A DNA stretch of 38,355 bases from assembly GCA_002721165.1 (NCBI GenBank), contig PBJS01000010.1:23751-62105 (forward strand), written 5' to 3'. Origin of the DNA: Legionellales bacterium. GTDB lineage: Bacteria; Pseudomonadota; Gammaproteobacteria; Eutrophobiales; Eutrophobiaceae. Positions 11,010-22,451 of this stretch are shown here, piece after piece (position 1 is the stretch's first letter; each line of letters opens with the position of its first letter). A program made the position numbers and the translations under genes. The notes beneath the pieces were generated by a model that saw only the letters and a program-made list of their open reading frames with translations, ran no database searches and was not told the DNA's origin.

Positions 11010-12818
11010 ATGTATTTTTTTAAAAAAATATTTATTTTTTATATTTTTCTATTTTCATATTCTGCGAATGCAATAAATTTTGAAGAACGTTTAGGCAATA
11101 TTTTTTCATTTATATCTTCCGATGATGAAGTATTACACCCTGACGATGCCTTTAGGATCAGTCTCAGCGTGATTTCTGATGATAGGTTAGTACTAAAATG
11201 GCAAATAGAATCAGGCTACTATCTTTATAAAGATAAATTTTCAATCAGCACAAATGACCCATCAGTTCTGATTGGAGATTATGTTTTCCCTATCGGTAAA
11301 TTAAAAGATGACCTTGCGTTTGGTGAGGTTGAAGTCTACTACAATGATGGCCAGTTATTAGTACCATTTAACAGTGAAAATAAAGATATTACCGATCTTA
11401 ATATTAATATTTCTTATCAGGGTTGCAAGGAAGGTTCTATTTGTTATCCGCCAATAGAAAAGAATCTAACAGTTTCAATACCAGATACTTTTGATGAAGT
11501 TTACGAGGAAACATTATTATCCGAACAAGACCTGATTACGAAGAACTTAAAAGATAATAATTTATTCATTAATGTAATTTCATTTTTTGTTCTTGGGTTT
11601 CTATTAGCATTAACCCCATGTGTTTTCCCAATGATTCCTATTCTATCGGGTATTATTGTTGGTGAAGGTACTAGTATCACAAGAGCAAAGGCCATCATGC
11701 TGACGCTAAGCTATGTATTAGCAATGGCATTAACTTATGCTCTATTGGGTGTAATTGCCGGTCTCTTTCATTTTAATCTACAAGCTGCATCACAGAATAT
11801 CTGGGCGATAAGTTTATTTAGTGGCGTCTTTGTTTTGCTTGCATTATCGATGTTTGGTTTCTATGAGTTGCAATTACCTCGCAGTTGGCAAAATAAGCTT
11901 TCTGGGGGTCAAAGCAATTCAGGCCATAGCACCATAACAGGGGCTGCAGTCATGGGAGCGTTGTCTGCTGTGATTGTCGGGCCATGCGTGGCACCACCAC
12001 TTGCAGGCGCATTACTCTATATTAGTCAGACAGGCGATGCACAGTTGGGTGGTTTGGCATTATTTGCAATGGGTCTGGGGTTCGGTGTTCCGTTATTGGT
12101 GATTGGCATTAGTTCAGGAGAACTGTTACCACGCGTTGGTGCATGGATGGATAATATTAAACGTGTCTTTGGCGTTATTATGCTTGGCGTTGCTATTTGG
12201 TTTTTAGAGCGTGTCTTCCCAACATCTTTTACTTTAATTTTATGGGCAGCTTTATTTATTATTAGTGCAGTTTTTCTTGGGACATTAGAAAAAATAAAAG
12301 AACACAGTAGTAACTGGCAACGCTTATATAAAGGACTGGGTTTTCTCATGTTGTTCTATGGCGGCATACTAATTTTTGCTGCAGTAAGCGGTAAGGGTAC
12401 GCTGCTCGATCCTTTTAACAATAGAGTATCATCTAATACTTCAACTGAAGCTTTAACGTTTACTTATATTTCAAATCTTGAAGAACTTGAAACTCAATTA
12501 CTGCAATCAAAACTTGAAAATAAAACCGTTATGTTAGATTTTTATGCAGACTGGTGTGTGGAGTGCAAGCAAATGGAGAAATATACTTTTTCTGATTTAT
12601 CAGTGCAGAATATATTAGGCGACATAAAATTATTAAAAGCAGATGTCACACAAAATAACGATGATGATAAAGCATTGTTAAAACATTTTGATTTATTTGG
12701 TCCACCTGCGATTCTTTTCTTTAATAATGAATCAGCAGAAATAAAATCACAGCGATTTATTGGTTTTGCAAAACCAAAAAAGTTTATTAATCATATTAGA
12801 AAAGTTAAATCTTTATGA
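11010..12818 (+). CDS. dsbD: Thiol:disulfide interchange protein DsbD
   Basis: 602 aa; N-terminal domain YQGCKEGSICYPP, membrane domain LTPCVFPMIPI/GPCVAPPL, C-terminal thioredoxin DFYADWCVECK. Confidence 0.95.
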   Translation: MYFFKKIFIFYIFLFSYSANAINFEERLGNIFSFISSDDEVLHPDDAFRISLSVISDDRLVLKWQIESGYYLYKDKFSISTNDPSVLIGDYVFPIGKLKDDLAFGEVEVYYNDGQLLVPFNSENKDITDLNINISYQGCKEGSICYPPIEKNLTVSIPDTFDEVYEETLLSEQDLITKNLKDNNLFINVISFFVLGFLLALTPCVFPMIPILSGIIVGEGTSITRAKAIMLTLSYVLAMALTYALLGVIAGLFHFNLQAASQNIWAISLFSGVFVLLALSMFGFYELQLPRSWQNKLSGGQSNSGHSTITGAAVMGALSAVIVGPCVAPPLAGALLYISQTGDAQLGGLALFAMGLGFGVPLLVIGISSGELLPRVGAWMDNIKRVFGVIMLGVAIWFLERVFPTSFTLILWAALFIISAVFLGTLEKIKEHSSNWQRLYKGLGFLMLFYGGILIFAAVSGKGTLLDPFNNRVSSNTSTEALTFTYISNLEELETQLLQSKLENKTVMLDFYADWCVECKQMEKYTFSDLSVQNILGDIKLLKADVTQNNDDDKALLKHFDLFGPPAILFFNNESAEIKSQRFIGFAKPKKFINHIRKVKSL

Positions 12819-13381
12819 AGCAATCACAGATAGTATTCATTGCTGTTGTCATTGCCATAGTCTCCGGATTTGGCGGTTACTATTTACAGCAGTTAACAAA
12901 AGATAATATCAGTTACAAAGAACAACTAGATAAAAAGAAGTCACCGAGCCCCGAAGAAGTTATCGGCACTGATGTTCCCGAATTTAGTTTGATGGACTTA
13001 AATGGTGAGCGAAGGTATCTATCCGAATGGCAGGGCAAATTAATTGCAATTAATTTTTGGGCAACATGGTGTGCACCTTGTCGTGAGGAAATCCCGGCAT
13101 TTGTTGAATTACAGGAAAAATATCAATCACAGGGATTGCAGTTTATCGGCATTGCGCTACAGCAGGCCGATGAGATAAGGGATTTTATTAATGAGTATAA
13201 TGTTAATTACCCTTCATTGTATGGCGGGGATGAAGTAGTAAAAATCGCCAGCCAATTGGGCAATAATATTGGGGCTATGCCTTATACGGTGGTGATTAAT
13301 GCCGAGGGGAAAATTGCCTTCACACATCGCGGACCATTGTCAAAAGACGAGGCAGAGGCGGTAATCAGGAACTTTTTGTAG
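12815..13381 (+). CDS. TlpA/ResA-like thioredoxin-family protein
   Basis: 188 aa; N-terminal TM anchor, INFWATWCAPCREEIP; ATGA overlap with dsbD. Confidence 0.9.
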   Translation: MKQSQIVFIAVVIAIVSGFGGYYLQQLTKDNISYKEQLDKKKSPSPEEVIGTDVPEFSLMDLNGERRYLSEWQGKLIAINFWATWCAPCREEIPAFVELQEKYQSQGLQFIGIALQQADEIRDFINEYNVNYPSLYGGDEVVKIASQLGNNIGAMPYTVVINAEGKIAFTHRGPLSKDEAEAVIRNFL

Positions 13382-13497
13382 CACAAAGCATTAAAATAAC
13401 TTGTTCGTATTTTCGTTAAATTTCTGTTAAAATCCCCCTAAATGTGGTTAAAATCTCAAAAAATGAGAATATTATTACTTATTTATAGGGGCTTTCA

Positions 13498-13935
13498 TTG
13501 AAATTTTTGGTGTTAAATGGACCGAATCTCAATCTTCTCGGTGAGCGGGAACCGGAGGTCTACGGGACAACTACCTTAGCCGAGATCGATGCCAGATTAG
13601 TTGATTTGGCTACCGCTCAGGGCCATCAGCTGTCTTGTTTCCAAAGCAATGCCGAACATGAATTGGTCGATAAAATTCATGAGGCAAAGAAATCCGCTGT
13701 GGATTTTATTCTCATTAATCCTGGGGCATTTACACATACCAGTATTGCATTACGTGATGCGATGTTAGGCACAGAGATTCCGTTTATTGAGGTACACCTG
13801 TCGAATGTTTTTTCTCGTGAAGAGTTTAGAAAATCTTCATTTTTATCTGACATTGCTGTTGCCGTTGTTAGCGGGCTTGGTGATTATGGCTATGAACTTG
13901 CTCTAATGGGCGCTGAACGATACTTAAACAAGTGA
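13498..13935 (+). CDS. aroQ: 3-dehydroquinate dehydratase type II
   Basis: 145 aa; [42 protein letters not shown] start. Confidence 0.96.
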   Translation: MKFLVLNGPNLNLLGEREPEVYGTTTLAEIDARLVDLATAQGHQLSCFQSNAEHELVDKIHEAKKSAVDFILINPGAFTHTSIALRDAMLGTEIPFIEVHLSNVFSREEFRKSSFLSDIAVAVVSGLGDYGYELALMGAERYLNK

Positions 13936-13947
13936 TTAAACAATACT

Positions 13948-14403
13948 ATGGATATTAGAAAGGTAAAAAAATTAATCGAATTACTCGAAGAATCTGGTAT
14001 CGCTGAAATTGAAATTCATGAAGGCGAAGAATCAGTTCGGATTAGTCGCGGCGGCTCAACTGCAGCACCACAGACTGTGATTAGTGCACCGCCCATTGCA
14101 GCAAGTGCTCCCATGCAAGCATCAGGCACAACTGAAACTTCATCTGATGATTACAGTGATGAAGGTGAGGTAGTTACTGCACCTATGGTAGGAATTTTTT
14201 ATACATCTCCGGGGCCTGACCAGCCACCTTTTATTAATAAAGGACAAAATATTAAAACGGGTGATGTACTTTGTATTATTGAAGCAATGAAAATAATGAA
14301 TCAGATTGAAGCTGATGTTGATGGAAAAGTAGTTCGTATCTTGGTCGAAAATGGCGATCCTGTAGAGTACGGTCAACCTTTATTTGTTATCGCCCAATCT
14401 TAA
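13948..14403 (+). CDS. accB: Biotin carboxyl carrier protein of acetyl-CoA carboxylase
   Basis: 151 aa; biotinylation motif IIEAMKIMNQIE. Confidence 0.97.
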   Translation: MDIRKVKKLIELLEESGIAEIEIHEGEESVRISRGGSTAAPQTVISAPPIAASAPMQASGTTETSSDDYSDEGEVVTAPMVGIFYTSPGPDQPPFINKGQNIKTGDVLCIIEAMKIMNQIEADVDGKVVRILVENGDPVEYGQPLFVIAQS

Positions 14404-14469
14404 GTCAAAACGTTATTTTACTAATGGCGTTTATTTACAAATAAAATCTATACAGAGCGTTAATGATCT

Positions 14470-15813
14470 ATGCTTGAAAAAATTGTAATTGCAAATCGCG
14501 GTGAAATAGCACTTAGAATTTTACGTGCCTGTAAAGAGCTCGGCATTAAAACGGTCGCAACATATTCTGTTGCAGATCGTGAACAAAAACATGTCTATCT
14601 TGCCGATGAATCTGTTTGTATCGGCCCCTCGCCATCAACTGAAAGTTATTTGAATATTCCTGCTGTCATAAGTGCAGCTGAGGTAACCGATGCAGTCGGT
14701 ATTCATCCGGGTTATGGGTTTCTCTCTGAGAATGCGGATTTTGCAGAACGAGTGGAACAGAGCGGCTTTACTTTTATCGGACCAAAGGCGGAAACGATAC
14801 GCATAATGGGAGATAAAGTTTCAGCAATTAGGGCAATGAAAAAAGCAGGTATCCCTTGTGTGCCAGGTTCGGATGGTCCGTTAGGCGAAGATCCTAAAAA
14901 ATTAATGAAACCCGCAAAAGAAATTGGTTACCCCGTCATTATTAAAGCAGCTGGTGGTGCTGGTGGACGTGGTATGCGTGTTGTCCGTAGTGAAGCCGCA
15001 TTACTTAAATCGATTTCGTTAACTCGAGCTGAAGCATCATCCGCTTTTAATAACGATGTACTTTATATGGAAAAATTTCTTGATCATCCAAGACATATTG
15101 AAATACAAATTCTTGCAGATGAACATGGGAATGTAATTTATTTGGCTGAGCGTGATTGTTCAATGCAAAGACGACACCAAAAAGTAATTGAGGAGGCACC
15201 TGCACCAGGCCTAAGTGAAAAAACACGAAAAAAAATTGGTGAATTATGTGTAAAAGCATGTAAATCCATTTCCTACCGAGGCGCAGGTACTTTTGAGTTT
15301 TTGTATGAGGATGAAGAATTCTATTTTATAGAAATGAACACGCGCATACAGGTGGAACATCCGGTTACAGAAATGATAACGGGTGTTGATATTGTTAATG
15401 AGCAATTAAAAATAGCAAGCGGCGAACCATTAAGTTATAAACAAGCTGATATTAAGGTGAGAGGACATGCTTTTGAGTGCCGCATCAATGCGGAAGACCC
15501 GGAGACATTTTTACCTTCACCTGGCACTATTCGACACTATCACCCTCCGGGCGGATTTGGGATTCGCGTTGATACGCACGTATATCAAGGTTATAAGGTC
15601 CCTCCTTATTACGATTCAATGATTGGTAAATTAATTGCTCATGGCGATACAAGAGAGCATGCGCTATCCCGTTTATCAGTGGCACTATCTGAAATTGTAA
15701 TTGATGGTATTAAAACAAATATCCCCCTACATCAGACTTTAGTTCAGGACACTGCTTTTGCAGCAGGGGGAACTGACATTCATTATTTAGAAAACAAACT
15801 GGGCATCAAGTAG
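14470..15813 (+). CDS. accC: Biotin carboxylase
   Basis: 447 aa; [36 protein letters not shown]. Confidence 0.98.
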   Translation: MLEKIVIANRGEIALRILRACKELGIKTVATYSVADREQKHVYLADESVCIGPSPSTESYLNIPAVISAAEVTDAVGIHPGYGFLSENADFAERVEQSGFTFIGPKAETIRIMGDKVSAIRAMKKAGIPCVPGSDGPLGEDPKKLMKPAKEIGYPVIIKAAGGAGGRGMRVVRSEAALLKSISLTRAEASSAFNNDVLYMEKFLDHPRHIEIQILADEHGNVIYLAERDCSMQRRHQKVIEEAPAPGLSEKTRKKIGELCVKACKSISYRGAGTFEFLYEDEEFYFIEMNTRIQVEHPVTEMITGVDIVNEQLKIASGEPLSYKQADIKVRGHAFECRINAEDPETFLPSPGTIRHYHPPGGFGIRVDTHVYQGYKVPPYYDSMIGKLIAHGDTREHALSRLSVALSEIVIDGIKTNIPLHQTLVQDTAFAAGGTDIHYLENKLGIK

Positions 15814-15848
15814 ATCGTCTGTTTGAATTACTTCTATTTTTATTCCTA

Positions 15849-16724
15849 ATGAGTTGGTTACAACTTGAATTAGAAACAAACCAGGTTTTTGGGGAAGAAC
15901 TTTCAGTGTTACTTGAAGAGTTTGGTGCAATTTCCATCAGTCTAACAGCATCAAGTGATGAACCTATTTTTGATGAGGATGCTGAAAATAATACACTGTG
16001 GGATAAAACGAAATTAACTGCATTATTAAATTCAAAATGCGATGTCGATAGTTTATTAATTAAACTGCATAAGAATCTTGGTAGTGATGCTATCCATAGT
16101 CATAAAATTAAATTTCTCAAAGACAAAGATTGGATTCACGAATTTAAATCTAAATATCAGCCAATATTTTTTTTAAATAAAATATGTATATCACCGAGTT
16201 GGTGTAACCCAGAAAGTGAAATACCTACCATAATTTTGGATCCAGGCCTTGCGTTTGGAACAGGGACTCATCCTACTACATCACTTTGTATCGAATGGCT
16301 TTGTCAAAATGATTTAAATGACAAAATTATTATAGACTATGGTTGTGGGTCAGGGATTCTTGCAATGGTTGCTGCAAAACTTGGCGCAAAACAGGTTTTT
16401 GCAATCGATATTGATGAACAGGCTTTGAATACAGCAAAAGATAATATTGTAAATAATGGATTGCATGAAAAAATCCTCATATCTCATCCAAAAAATATTA
16501 TTATTCCGAAAGCAGATATCTTAGTTGCTAATATTTTAAAAAATCCACTTAATAAATTACTTAAAGAATTTTCTAGCTTAACAAAATCTGGTAGTGATAT
16601 TATTTTGTCTGGTTTACTCGCAGAACAGGTAGAAGAGTGTTTAGTGGTATATAAAAGACATTTTAATATGGATAAACCTGTTTTAAGAGAAAGTTGGGCA
16701 AGTTTGCATGGTGCTAGACATTAA
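15849..16724 (+). CDS. prmA: Ribosomal protein L11 methyltransferase
   Basis: 291 aa; LDPGLAFGTGTHPTTSLCIEWL, IDYGCGSGILAMVAAKLGA. Confidence 0.96.
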   Translation: MSWLQLELETNQVFGEELSVLLEEFGAISISLTASSDEPIFDEDAENNTLWDKTKLTALLNSKCDVDSLLIKLHKNLGSDAIHSHKIKFLKDKDWIHEFKSKYQPIFFLNKICISPSWCNPESEIPTIILDPGLAFGTGTHPTTSLCIEWLCQNDLNDKIIIDYGCGSGILAMVAAKLGAKQVFAIDIDEQALNTAKDNIVNNGLHEKILISHPKNIIIPKADILVANILKNPLNKLLKEFSSLTKSGSDIILSGLLAEQVEECLVVYKRHFNMDKPVLRESWASLHGARH

Positions 16725-16838
16725 AGTAACTGATTTTATTCATCAAAAAATTCTTCCTTTACAACTTACAGTTTGTCGTTATCATAAGTAAAAAAGTTTT
16801 ATTTATTTAAACGAGATGGATTTCGATTCTTTGGTTCA

Positions 16839-17813
16839 ATGTTAATAGGACCCCATAAACTTAAAAATAATATAGTGCTAGCACCCATGGCGGGAATTAC
16901 TGACCAGCCATTTAGGATGTTATGCCGGGAATTAGGAGCAGGTTTGGTTGTTTCCGAAATGGTGACATCAGATAGCTCACTATTCGGGTCTAGAAAAACA
17001 AAATTAAGAATTGATATTCGCGGTGAGATGGAGCCTCGGGTTGTTCAAATAGCTGGAGCAGACCCGGGCATGATGGCAGAGGCCGCTGTATTTAATGTTG
17101 ATAATGGCGCACAGATCATCGATATCAATATGGGTTGTCCAGCGAAAAAAGTTTGTAAAGTGATGGCAGGTTCGGCTTTATTAAGGGATGAAATATTAGT
17201 AAGTAAGATTTTAGAGTCCGTTGTCAACGCCGTTGAAGTGCCGGTGACATTAAAAATCAGAACGGGCTGGGACAAAGATAATCGTAACGCTATTAGCGTT
17301 GCAAAGATTGCCAGGGAAGAAGGTATACAGGCACTTACAGTTCACGGTAGAACACGAGCCTGTGGTTTTAAAGGCAGTGCTGAACATGAAACTGCTGGTG
17401 AGATTAAAGCGAAGGTAAATATGACGGTGATCGCTAATGGCGATATCACATCATCAGAACAAGCAGAAGAAATAATAAAAAAATATGGGGTAGATGGAGT
17501 TATGATAGGAAGGGCAGCACAAGGTAATCCATGGGTTTTTCAAGAGATGAGCCACTACCTGAAAACAGGCAATAAATTACTCCCACCAACACTAAAACAG
17601 ATTCACGATATTATTATCAGACACGTAACGCACATACATCGATTCTATGGCGAACGCCAGGGAGTGAGGATTGCGCGAAAGCATATAGCCTGGTATGCCC
17701 ATAAAAGGTATACGAGCATGTTGGATTATCCAATAAATAAAATTGAATCAGCGAGTGAGCAGATTTCGTTGCTTAGTAACATTTTTAACCAAGAGCAGAG
17801 ATTTGCAGCATGA
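16839..17813 (+). CDS. dusB: tRNA-dihydrouridine synthase B
   Basis: 324 aa; LAPMAGITDQPFRMLCRELGAGL, INMGCPAKKVCK; followed by fis. Confidence 0.96.
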   Translation: MLIGPHKLKNNIVLAPMAGITDQPFRMLCRELGAGLVVSEMVTSDSSLFGSRKTKLRIDIRGEMEPRVVQIAGADPGMMAEAAVFNVDNGAQIIDINMGCPAKKVCKVMAGSALLRDEILVSKILESVVNAVEVPVTLKIRTGWDKDNRNAISVAKIAREEGIQALTVHGRTRACGFKGSAEHETAGEIKAKVNMTVIANGDITSSEQAEEIIKKYGVDGVMIGRAAQGNPWVFQEMSHYLKTGNKLLPPTLKQIHDIIIRHVTHIHRFYGERQGVRIARKHIAWYAHKRYTSMLDYPINKIESASEQISLLSNIFNQEQRFAA

Positions 17814-18091
17814 GCGAACGAAAGGCGAGAAAAAAAACAGCGGCTCAGAAAAGAAATTACGCCAAACAATCTTTAGCGAATAATGTAGAAAATGCCACGC
17901 AAAAATATTTTAAGGACCTAAATGGTAGTAAACCAGATGGTCTTTATGATTTTTTTATGCAAGAAGTTGAAAAACCATTTCTTGATGTTGTCATGCAGCA
18001 CACAGACTGGAATATTACCCACGCCTCAAATATGCTCGGCATAAACCGCGCTACATTACGTAATAGGTTAAAAAAATATAAACTCGATTAA
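17810..18091 (+). CDS. fis: DNA-binding protein Fis
   Basis: 93 aa; C-terminal HTH WNITHASNMLGINRATLRNRLKKYKLD; overlaps dusB (ATGA). Confidence 0.95.
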   Translation: MSERKARKKTAAQKRNYAKQSLANNVENATQKYFKDLNGSKPDGLYDFFMQEVEKPFLDVVMQHTDWNITHASNMLGINRATLRNRLKKYKLD

Positions 18092-18215
18092 AAACAGGGA
18101 ATAATGATTACCCTGATATCATTAAAGTTAATCAACTTTATTATCCATTGCAATATCGCAATTTATACAATAATGTCGTATTCCCAGTTACCTAATTAAA
18201 TAAAGGGCGAGTTAA

Positions 18216-19775
18216 ATGACTGTTGTTAAACGTGCACTAGTTAGTGTGTCAGATAAATCAGGAGTTGTTGATTTTTGTAAGGCTTTATCAGAATTAGGAA
18301 TTGAAATTCTCTCAACTGGCGGTACAGCAAAATTACTGACAGAGAAAAACATCGATGTTGTAGAGGTGTCAGAATATACCGCTTTTCCAGAGATGATGGA
18401 TGGTCGGGTTAAGACTCTACACCCAAAAATTCATGGCGCACTTTTAGGAAGGCGTGGTGTCGATGATGCAGTAATGAAAGAACATGGAATAACGGCAATT
18501 GATCTTGTTGTTGTGAATTTATATCCATTCGAAGAAACTGTTGGTAAATCAAATTGTGCGTTTGAAGACGCAATTGAAAATATTGATATTGGTGGTCCTG
18601 CAATGTTGCGTTCAGCAGCAAAAAATCATAATTCAGTGGCAGCAATTGTTGATACAGAAGACTATGACAGAGTATTAAAAGAATTAAGAGATGATGGAAG
18701 TATTAGTTACGGAACGCGTTTTTATCTTGCAAAAAAAGTTTTTTCTCATACAGCAAATTACGATGCAAATGTTTCGAATTATTTAAGTGGGTTAAATAAC
18801 AATAAAGAACCAATAAATTATCCACTTACCTATACAAGTCAATTTATAAAAAAACAAGATTTACGTTATGGCGAAAATCCTCACCAAACAGCTTCCTTTT
18901 ATTCAGAACCTCGGCCGGCGGAGGGAACTATAGCAAGCGCTAAGCAAATCCAAGGCAAGGAACTTTCTTATAATAATATAGCTGACACCGACGCTGCATT
19001 TGAGTGTGTGCTTTCTTTCAAAGAAACGGCGTGTACCATTGTAAAACATGCTAACCCTTGTGGCGTTGCAACTGCGGCAACAATTCTAGAGGCTTATAAT
19101 GGCGCATACCACACAGACCCAACATCAGCCTTTGGCGGGATTATTGCATTTAATCGAGAATTAGATGCGGAAACGGCAAAAACAATTGTTGAAAGACAAT
19201 TTGTCGAAGTCATTATTGCACCAACCATTTCATCTGAAGCCATTAAAATTATTGCGAGCAAGGCAGGTATACGCTTATTAGAAGCTGGAGTTCGACAAGA
19301 TAATATCCAGCGTTTAAATATGAAGCGCGTTAGTGGTGGTTTATTGTTGCAGGATAATGATCAAGGAGTTATCAGTCGTGATAATTTAGAGGTCGTGACA
19401 AAAAGGTCTCCTTCGGCAGAAGAATTTGATGATCTCATTTTTGCATGGCACGTCGTAAAATATGTTAAATCTAATGCAATTGTCTATGCGAGAGATAAAA
19501 AGACTATCGGTATCGGAGCAGGACAAATGAGCCGTGTCTATAGCGCACGTATTGCTGCAATTAAAGCAAAGGATGAAAAGTTGAAGATAATTGATGCTGT
19601 TATGGCATCGGATGCATTTTTTCCTTTTCGAGATGGCATTGATTCTTCTGCAAAGGAGGGTATACGAGCAATAATTCAGCCTGGCGGTTCAGTGCGTGAT
19701 AAGGAAGTAATCGCTGCGGCTGATGAACATAATATAGCAATGATCTTTACAAAAATGCGGCACTTTCTTCACTAA
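18216..19775 (+). CDS. purH: AICAR transformylase/IMP cyclohydrolase
   Basis: 519 aa; [42 protein letters not shown]. Confidence 0.98.
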   Translation: MTVVKRALVSVSDKSGVVDFCKALSELGIEILSTGGTAKLLTEKNIDVVEVSEYTAFPEMMDGRVKTLHPKIHGALLGRRGVDDAVMKEHGITAIDLVVVNLYPFEETVGKSNCAFEDAIENIDIGGPAMLRSAAKNHNSVAAIVDTEDYDRVLKELRDDGSISYGTRFYLAKKVFSHTANYDANVSNYLSGLNNNKEPINYPLTYTSQFIKKQDLRYGENPHQTASFYSEPRPAEGTIASAKQIQGKELSYNNIADTDAAFECVLSFKETACTIVKHANPCGVATAATILEAYNGAYHTDPTSAFGGIIAFNRELDAETAKTIVERQFVEVIIAPTISSEAIKIIASKAGIRLLEAGVRQDNIQRLNMKRVSGGLLLQDNDQGVISRDNLEVVTKRSPSAEEFDDLIFAWHVVKYVKSNAIVYARDKKTIGIGAGQMSRVYSARIAAIKAKDEKLKIIDAVMASDAFFPFRDGIDSSAKEGIRAIIQPGGSVRDKEVIAAADEHNIAMIFTKMRHFLH

Positions 19776-19809
19776 TACATTTATTCAATTTTAAATATAT
19801 TTAATTTTT

Positions 19810-21093
19810 ATGAAAATTCTTATTGTCGGCGGCGGCGGTCGTGAACATGCTTTAGCTTGGAAAGCTGCACAATCAACTCAAGTTGAAACAGTGTATGTTG
19901 CACCAGGTAATGCAGGAACTGTTACTGAAAATAAAATTACTAATATAGAAATAAATGCCGAAGATATTGATGCATTAAAAATATTTGCAGAGAAAGAATC
20001 AGTGGACCTGACAATAGTTGGACCGGAGGCGCCTCTAGTAGCGGGTATCGTTGACGAATTTCAAAAGGCGGAGCTTCTTTGTTTTGGACCGACAAAGGCT
20101 GCCGCAATCCTCGAAGGCTCTAAATCTTTTAGTAAAGATTTTCTAAAAAAATACAAAATCCCGACTGCTGAGTATGAAATTTTTACTGAGGAAAGTGCTG
20201 CGGTTAACTATGTAAAATCAAAAAAAATGCCAATTGTTATTAAGGCAGATGGATTAGCCGCCGGGAAGGGTGTAGTGGTAGCGACATCTGAAAATGAAGC
20301 TATTGAAACGATAAATCAAATGTTATCTGGAAATAAATTTGGTGATGCAGGACATCGTATTGTTATTGAGGAATTTTTAGAAGGAGAAGAGGTTAGTTTT
20401 ATTGTTATCTCAGACGGGAAGAATGTATTACCTCTTGCAACATCACAGGATCATAAGGCGCGTGATGACGGTGATAATGGCCCGAACACCGGAGGGATGG
20501 GCGCGTATTCACCAGCACCAATAGTCGATGATGTTATGCAGAAACGCATATTAGATGAGATTATTTTACCAACCATAAAAGGGATGGAGCATGAAGGCAG
20601 AACTTACACGGGTTTTCTTTATGCAGGTGTGATGATTACGCATCAAGGCACACCAAAAGTACTGGAATTTAATTGCCGTTTTGGTGACCCAGAAACACAA
20701 CCAATAATGATGAGACTGAAAAGTGACCTAGTTGCTTTGTGTCTAGCGTCATTCAACAATACATTAGCTAAATGTAAGGCTGAATGGGTAGAGCATGCTG
20801 CGCTTGGGGTAGTAGCAGCTTCAGCCGGATACCCTGCGAGTGCCAGTAAAGGGGATTTAATTACAGGACTCGATTCAAAATTTTCCGAGCATATCAAAGT
20901 GTTTCATGCAGGCACTTCAATTATTGATAATAAAGTAGTAACTGCAGGAGGACGTGTTTTGTGTGTTACTGCATTAGGCGAAACAGTCGTTGATGCAAAA
21001 AAGTATGCATATAAAGCAATAGAGAATATTACCTACGAAGGTATGTTTTTTCGAAATGATATCGGCCATCGGGCTGTTACAAGGGAAAATTAA
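19810..21093 (+). CDS. purD: Phosphoribosylamine-glycine ligase
   Basis: 427 aa; MKILIVGGGGREHALAWKA, DHKARDDGDNGPNTGGMGAYSP. Confidence 0.98.
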   Translation: MKILIVGGGGREHALAWKAAQSTQVETVYVAPGNAGTVTENKITNIEINAEDIDALKIFAEKESVDLTIVGPEAPLVAGIVDEFQKAELLCFGPTKAAAILEGSKSFSKDFLKKYKIPTAEYEIFTEESAAVNYVKSKKMPIVIKADGLAAGKGVVVATSENEAIETINQMLSGNKFGDAGHRIVIEEFLEGEEVSFIVISDGKNVLPLATSQDHKARDDGDNGPNTGGMGAYSPAPIVDDVMQKRILDEIILPTIKGMEHEGRTYTGFLYAGVMITHQGTPKVLEFNCRFGDPETQPIMMRLKSDLVALCLASFNNTLAKCKAEWVEHAALGVVAASAGYPASASKGDLITGLDSKFSEHIKVFHAGTSIIDNKVVTAGGRVLCVTALGETVVDAKKYAYKAIENITYEGMFFRNDIGHRAVTREN

Positions 21094-21100
21094 TACAAGC

Positions 21101-21748
21101 TTAGGTATTGCCATTCCAATTAAGAAAGTTCTTTAACAAAGTTAGCCCTGCTACTTGACTTTTTTCCGGATGAAACTGTGTTGCAAAAACATTTTCGCAT
21201 GATGCGGCCGAAGTATAACGACAAATATAATCCGTACTACCCGCAATGTCAGAGTCATTATTCATTTTGACATAGTAACTATGAACAAAATAGAAACGGC
21301 TGCCGTCATCTATTCCGTTCCATAAGGGATGTGTTTTTGTTTGGTATACCTGATTCCATCCCATTGAAGGAATTTTATAAGCATTATTTTTGTCATCTTT
21401 CATGCCCTCGGTAAAACGAACGACATTACCAGACATGACTCCTAATCCTTTTGTTCCACCATCTTCATCACTATGTTCCATTAGTGACTGCAAACCAAGA
21501 CATATACCAAGGAAAGGTTTATTTTTTATGCACTCTCTGATTACATCATCTAGTTTTTTTTCTTTAAGATTTTGCATGCATTGACCTATTGCACCTTGTC
21601 CCGGGAAAACAACTTTGTCTGCATTTAATATAACTTTAGGAGAATCAGTTACAGTGATTTTTTGATTATCAGCAGCAACAGTTTCAAGTGCTTTTTCAAC
21701 AGAACGCAGGTTACTGCTACCGTAATCTAGAACAACAATTTTTGACAT
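21101..21748 (-). CDS. hisH: Imidazole glycerol phosphate synthase subunit HisH
   Basis: 215 aa glutamine amidotransferase; DYGSSNLRSVEKAL, PFLGICLGLQ, ATQFHPEKSQ. Confidence 0.96.
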   Translation of the reverse strand: MSKIVVLDYGSSNLRSVEKALETVAADNQKITVTDSPKVILNADKVVFPGQGAIGQCMQNLKEKKLDDVIRECIKNKPFLGICLGLQSLMEHSDEDGGTKGLGVMSGNVVRFTEGMKDDKNNAYKIPSMGWNQVYQTKTHPLWNGIDDGSRFYFVHSYYVKMNNDSDIAGSTDYICRYTSAASCENVFATQFHPEKSQVAGLTLLKNFLNWNGNT

Positions 21749-21764
21749 AATCTAAAACTATTTT

Positions 21765-22370
21765 TTAGAGCGCACCTTTTGTGGATGGTAAAACATCTTT
21801 CATTTGCGGGTCGATTTCAACCGCAACGCGTAGAGCACGACCAAATGCTTTGAATATTGTCTCTGCAATATGGTGTGAGTTACGTCCTCTTATATTGTCA
21901 ATGTGCAAGGTCATCATTGCATGGTTTACAAAACCTTGGAAGAATTCAAATACTAAGTCGATATCAAATTCTCCAACTCTTGCTCGAGGATAATTTGCGT
22001 TATATTCAAGACCAGGGCGGCCCGAACAATCTATTACGACGCGAGATAATGCCTCATCAAGTGGGACGTAAGCACTTGCGTAGCGACGAATACCCTTTTT
22101 ATCATCTAACGCCTGCGTGAATGCTTGTCCAAGTGTTATACCAACATCTTCGACAGTGTGATGAGCGTCAATTTCTAGGTCCCCTTTTGCTTTTATGTTG
22201 AGATTAAATAAGCCATGACGTGCAACCTGCTCCAGCATGTGTTCTAGAAATGGAATACCGATATCAAGCTCTGCTTTACCCTGACCATCTAGCATTAGTG
22301 ATATTTCTATTTGTGTTTCTTTTGTATTTCGCTCTACTGTTGCTTTACGATTACTCATTGTTTTTGCCAC
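21765..22370 (-). CDS. hisB: Imidazoleglycerol-phosphate dehydratase (monofunctional)
   Basis: 201 aa; [33 protein letters not shown]; no HisB phosphatase domain. Confidence 0.96.
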   Translation of the reverse strand: MAKTMSNRKATVERNTKETQIEISLMLDGQGKAELDIGIPFLEHMLEQVARHGLFNLNIKAKGDLEIDAHHTVEDVGITLGQAFTQALDDKKGIRRYASAYVPLDEALSRVVIDCSGRPGLEYNANYPRARVGEFDIDLVFEFFQGFVNHAMMTLHIDNIRGRNSHHIAETIFKAFGRALRVAVEIDPQMKDVLPSTKGAL

Positions 22371-22451
22371 CTGACTCGCATCATTGTTCCATTAAAAATA
22401 AGCGTGATAGGATAACCTCTATAGACATGATTACCAACAATCGGATATAAA

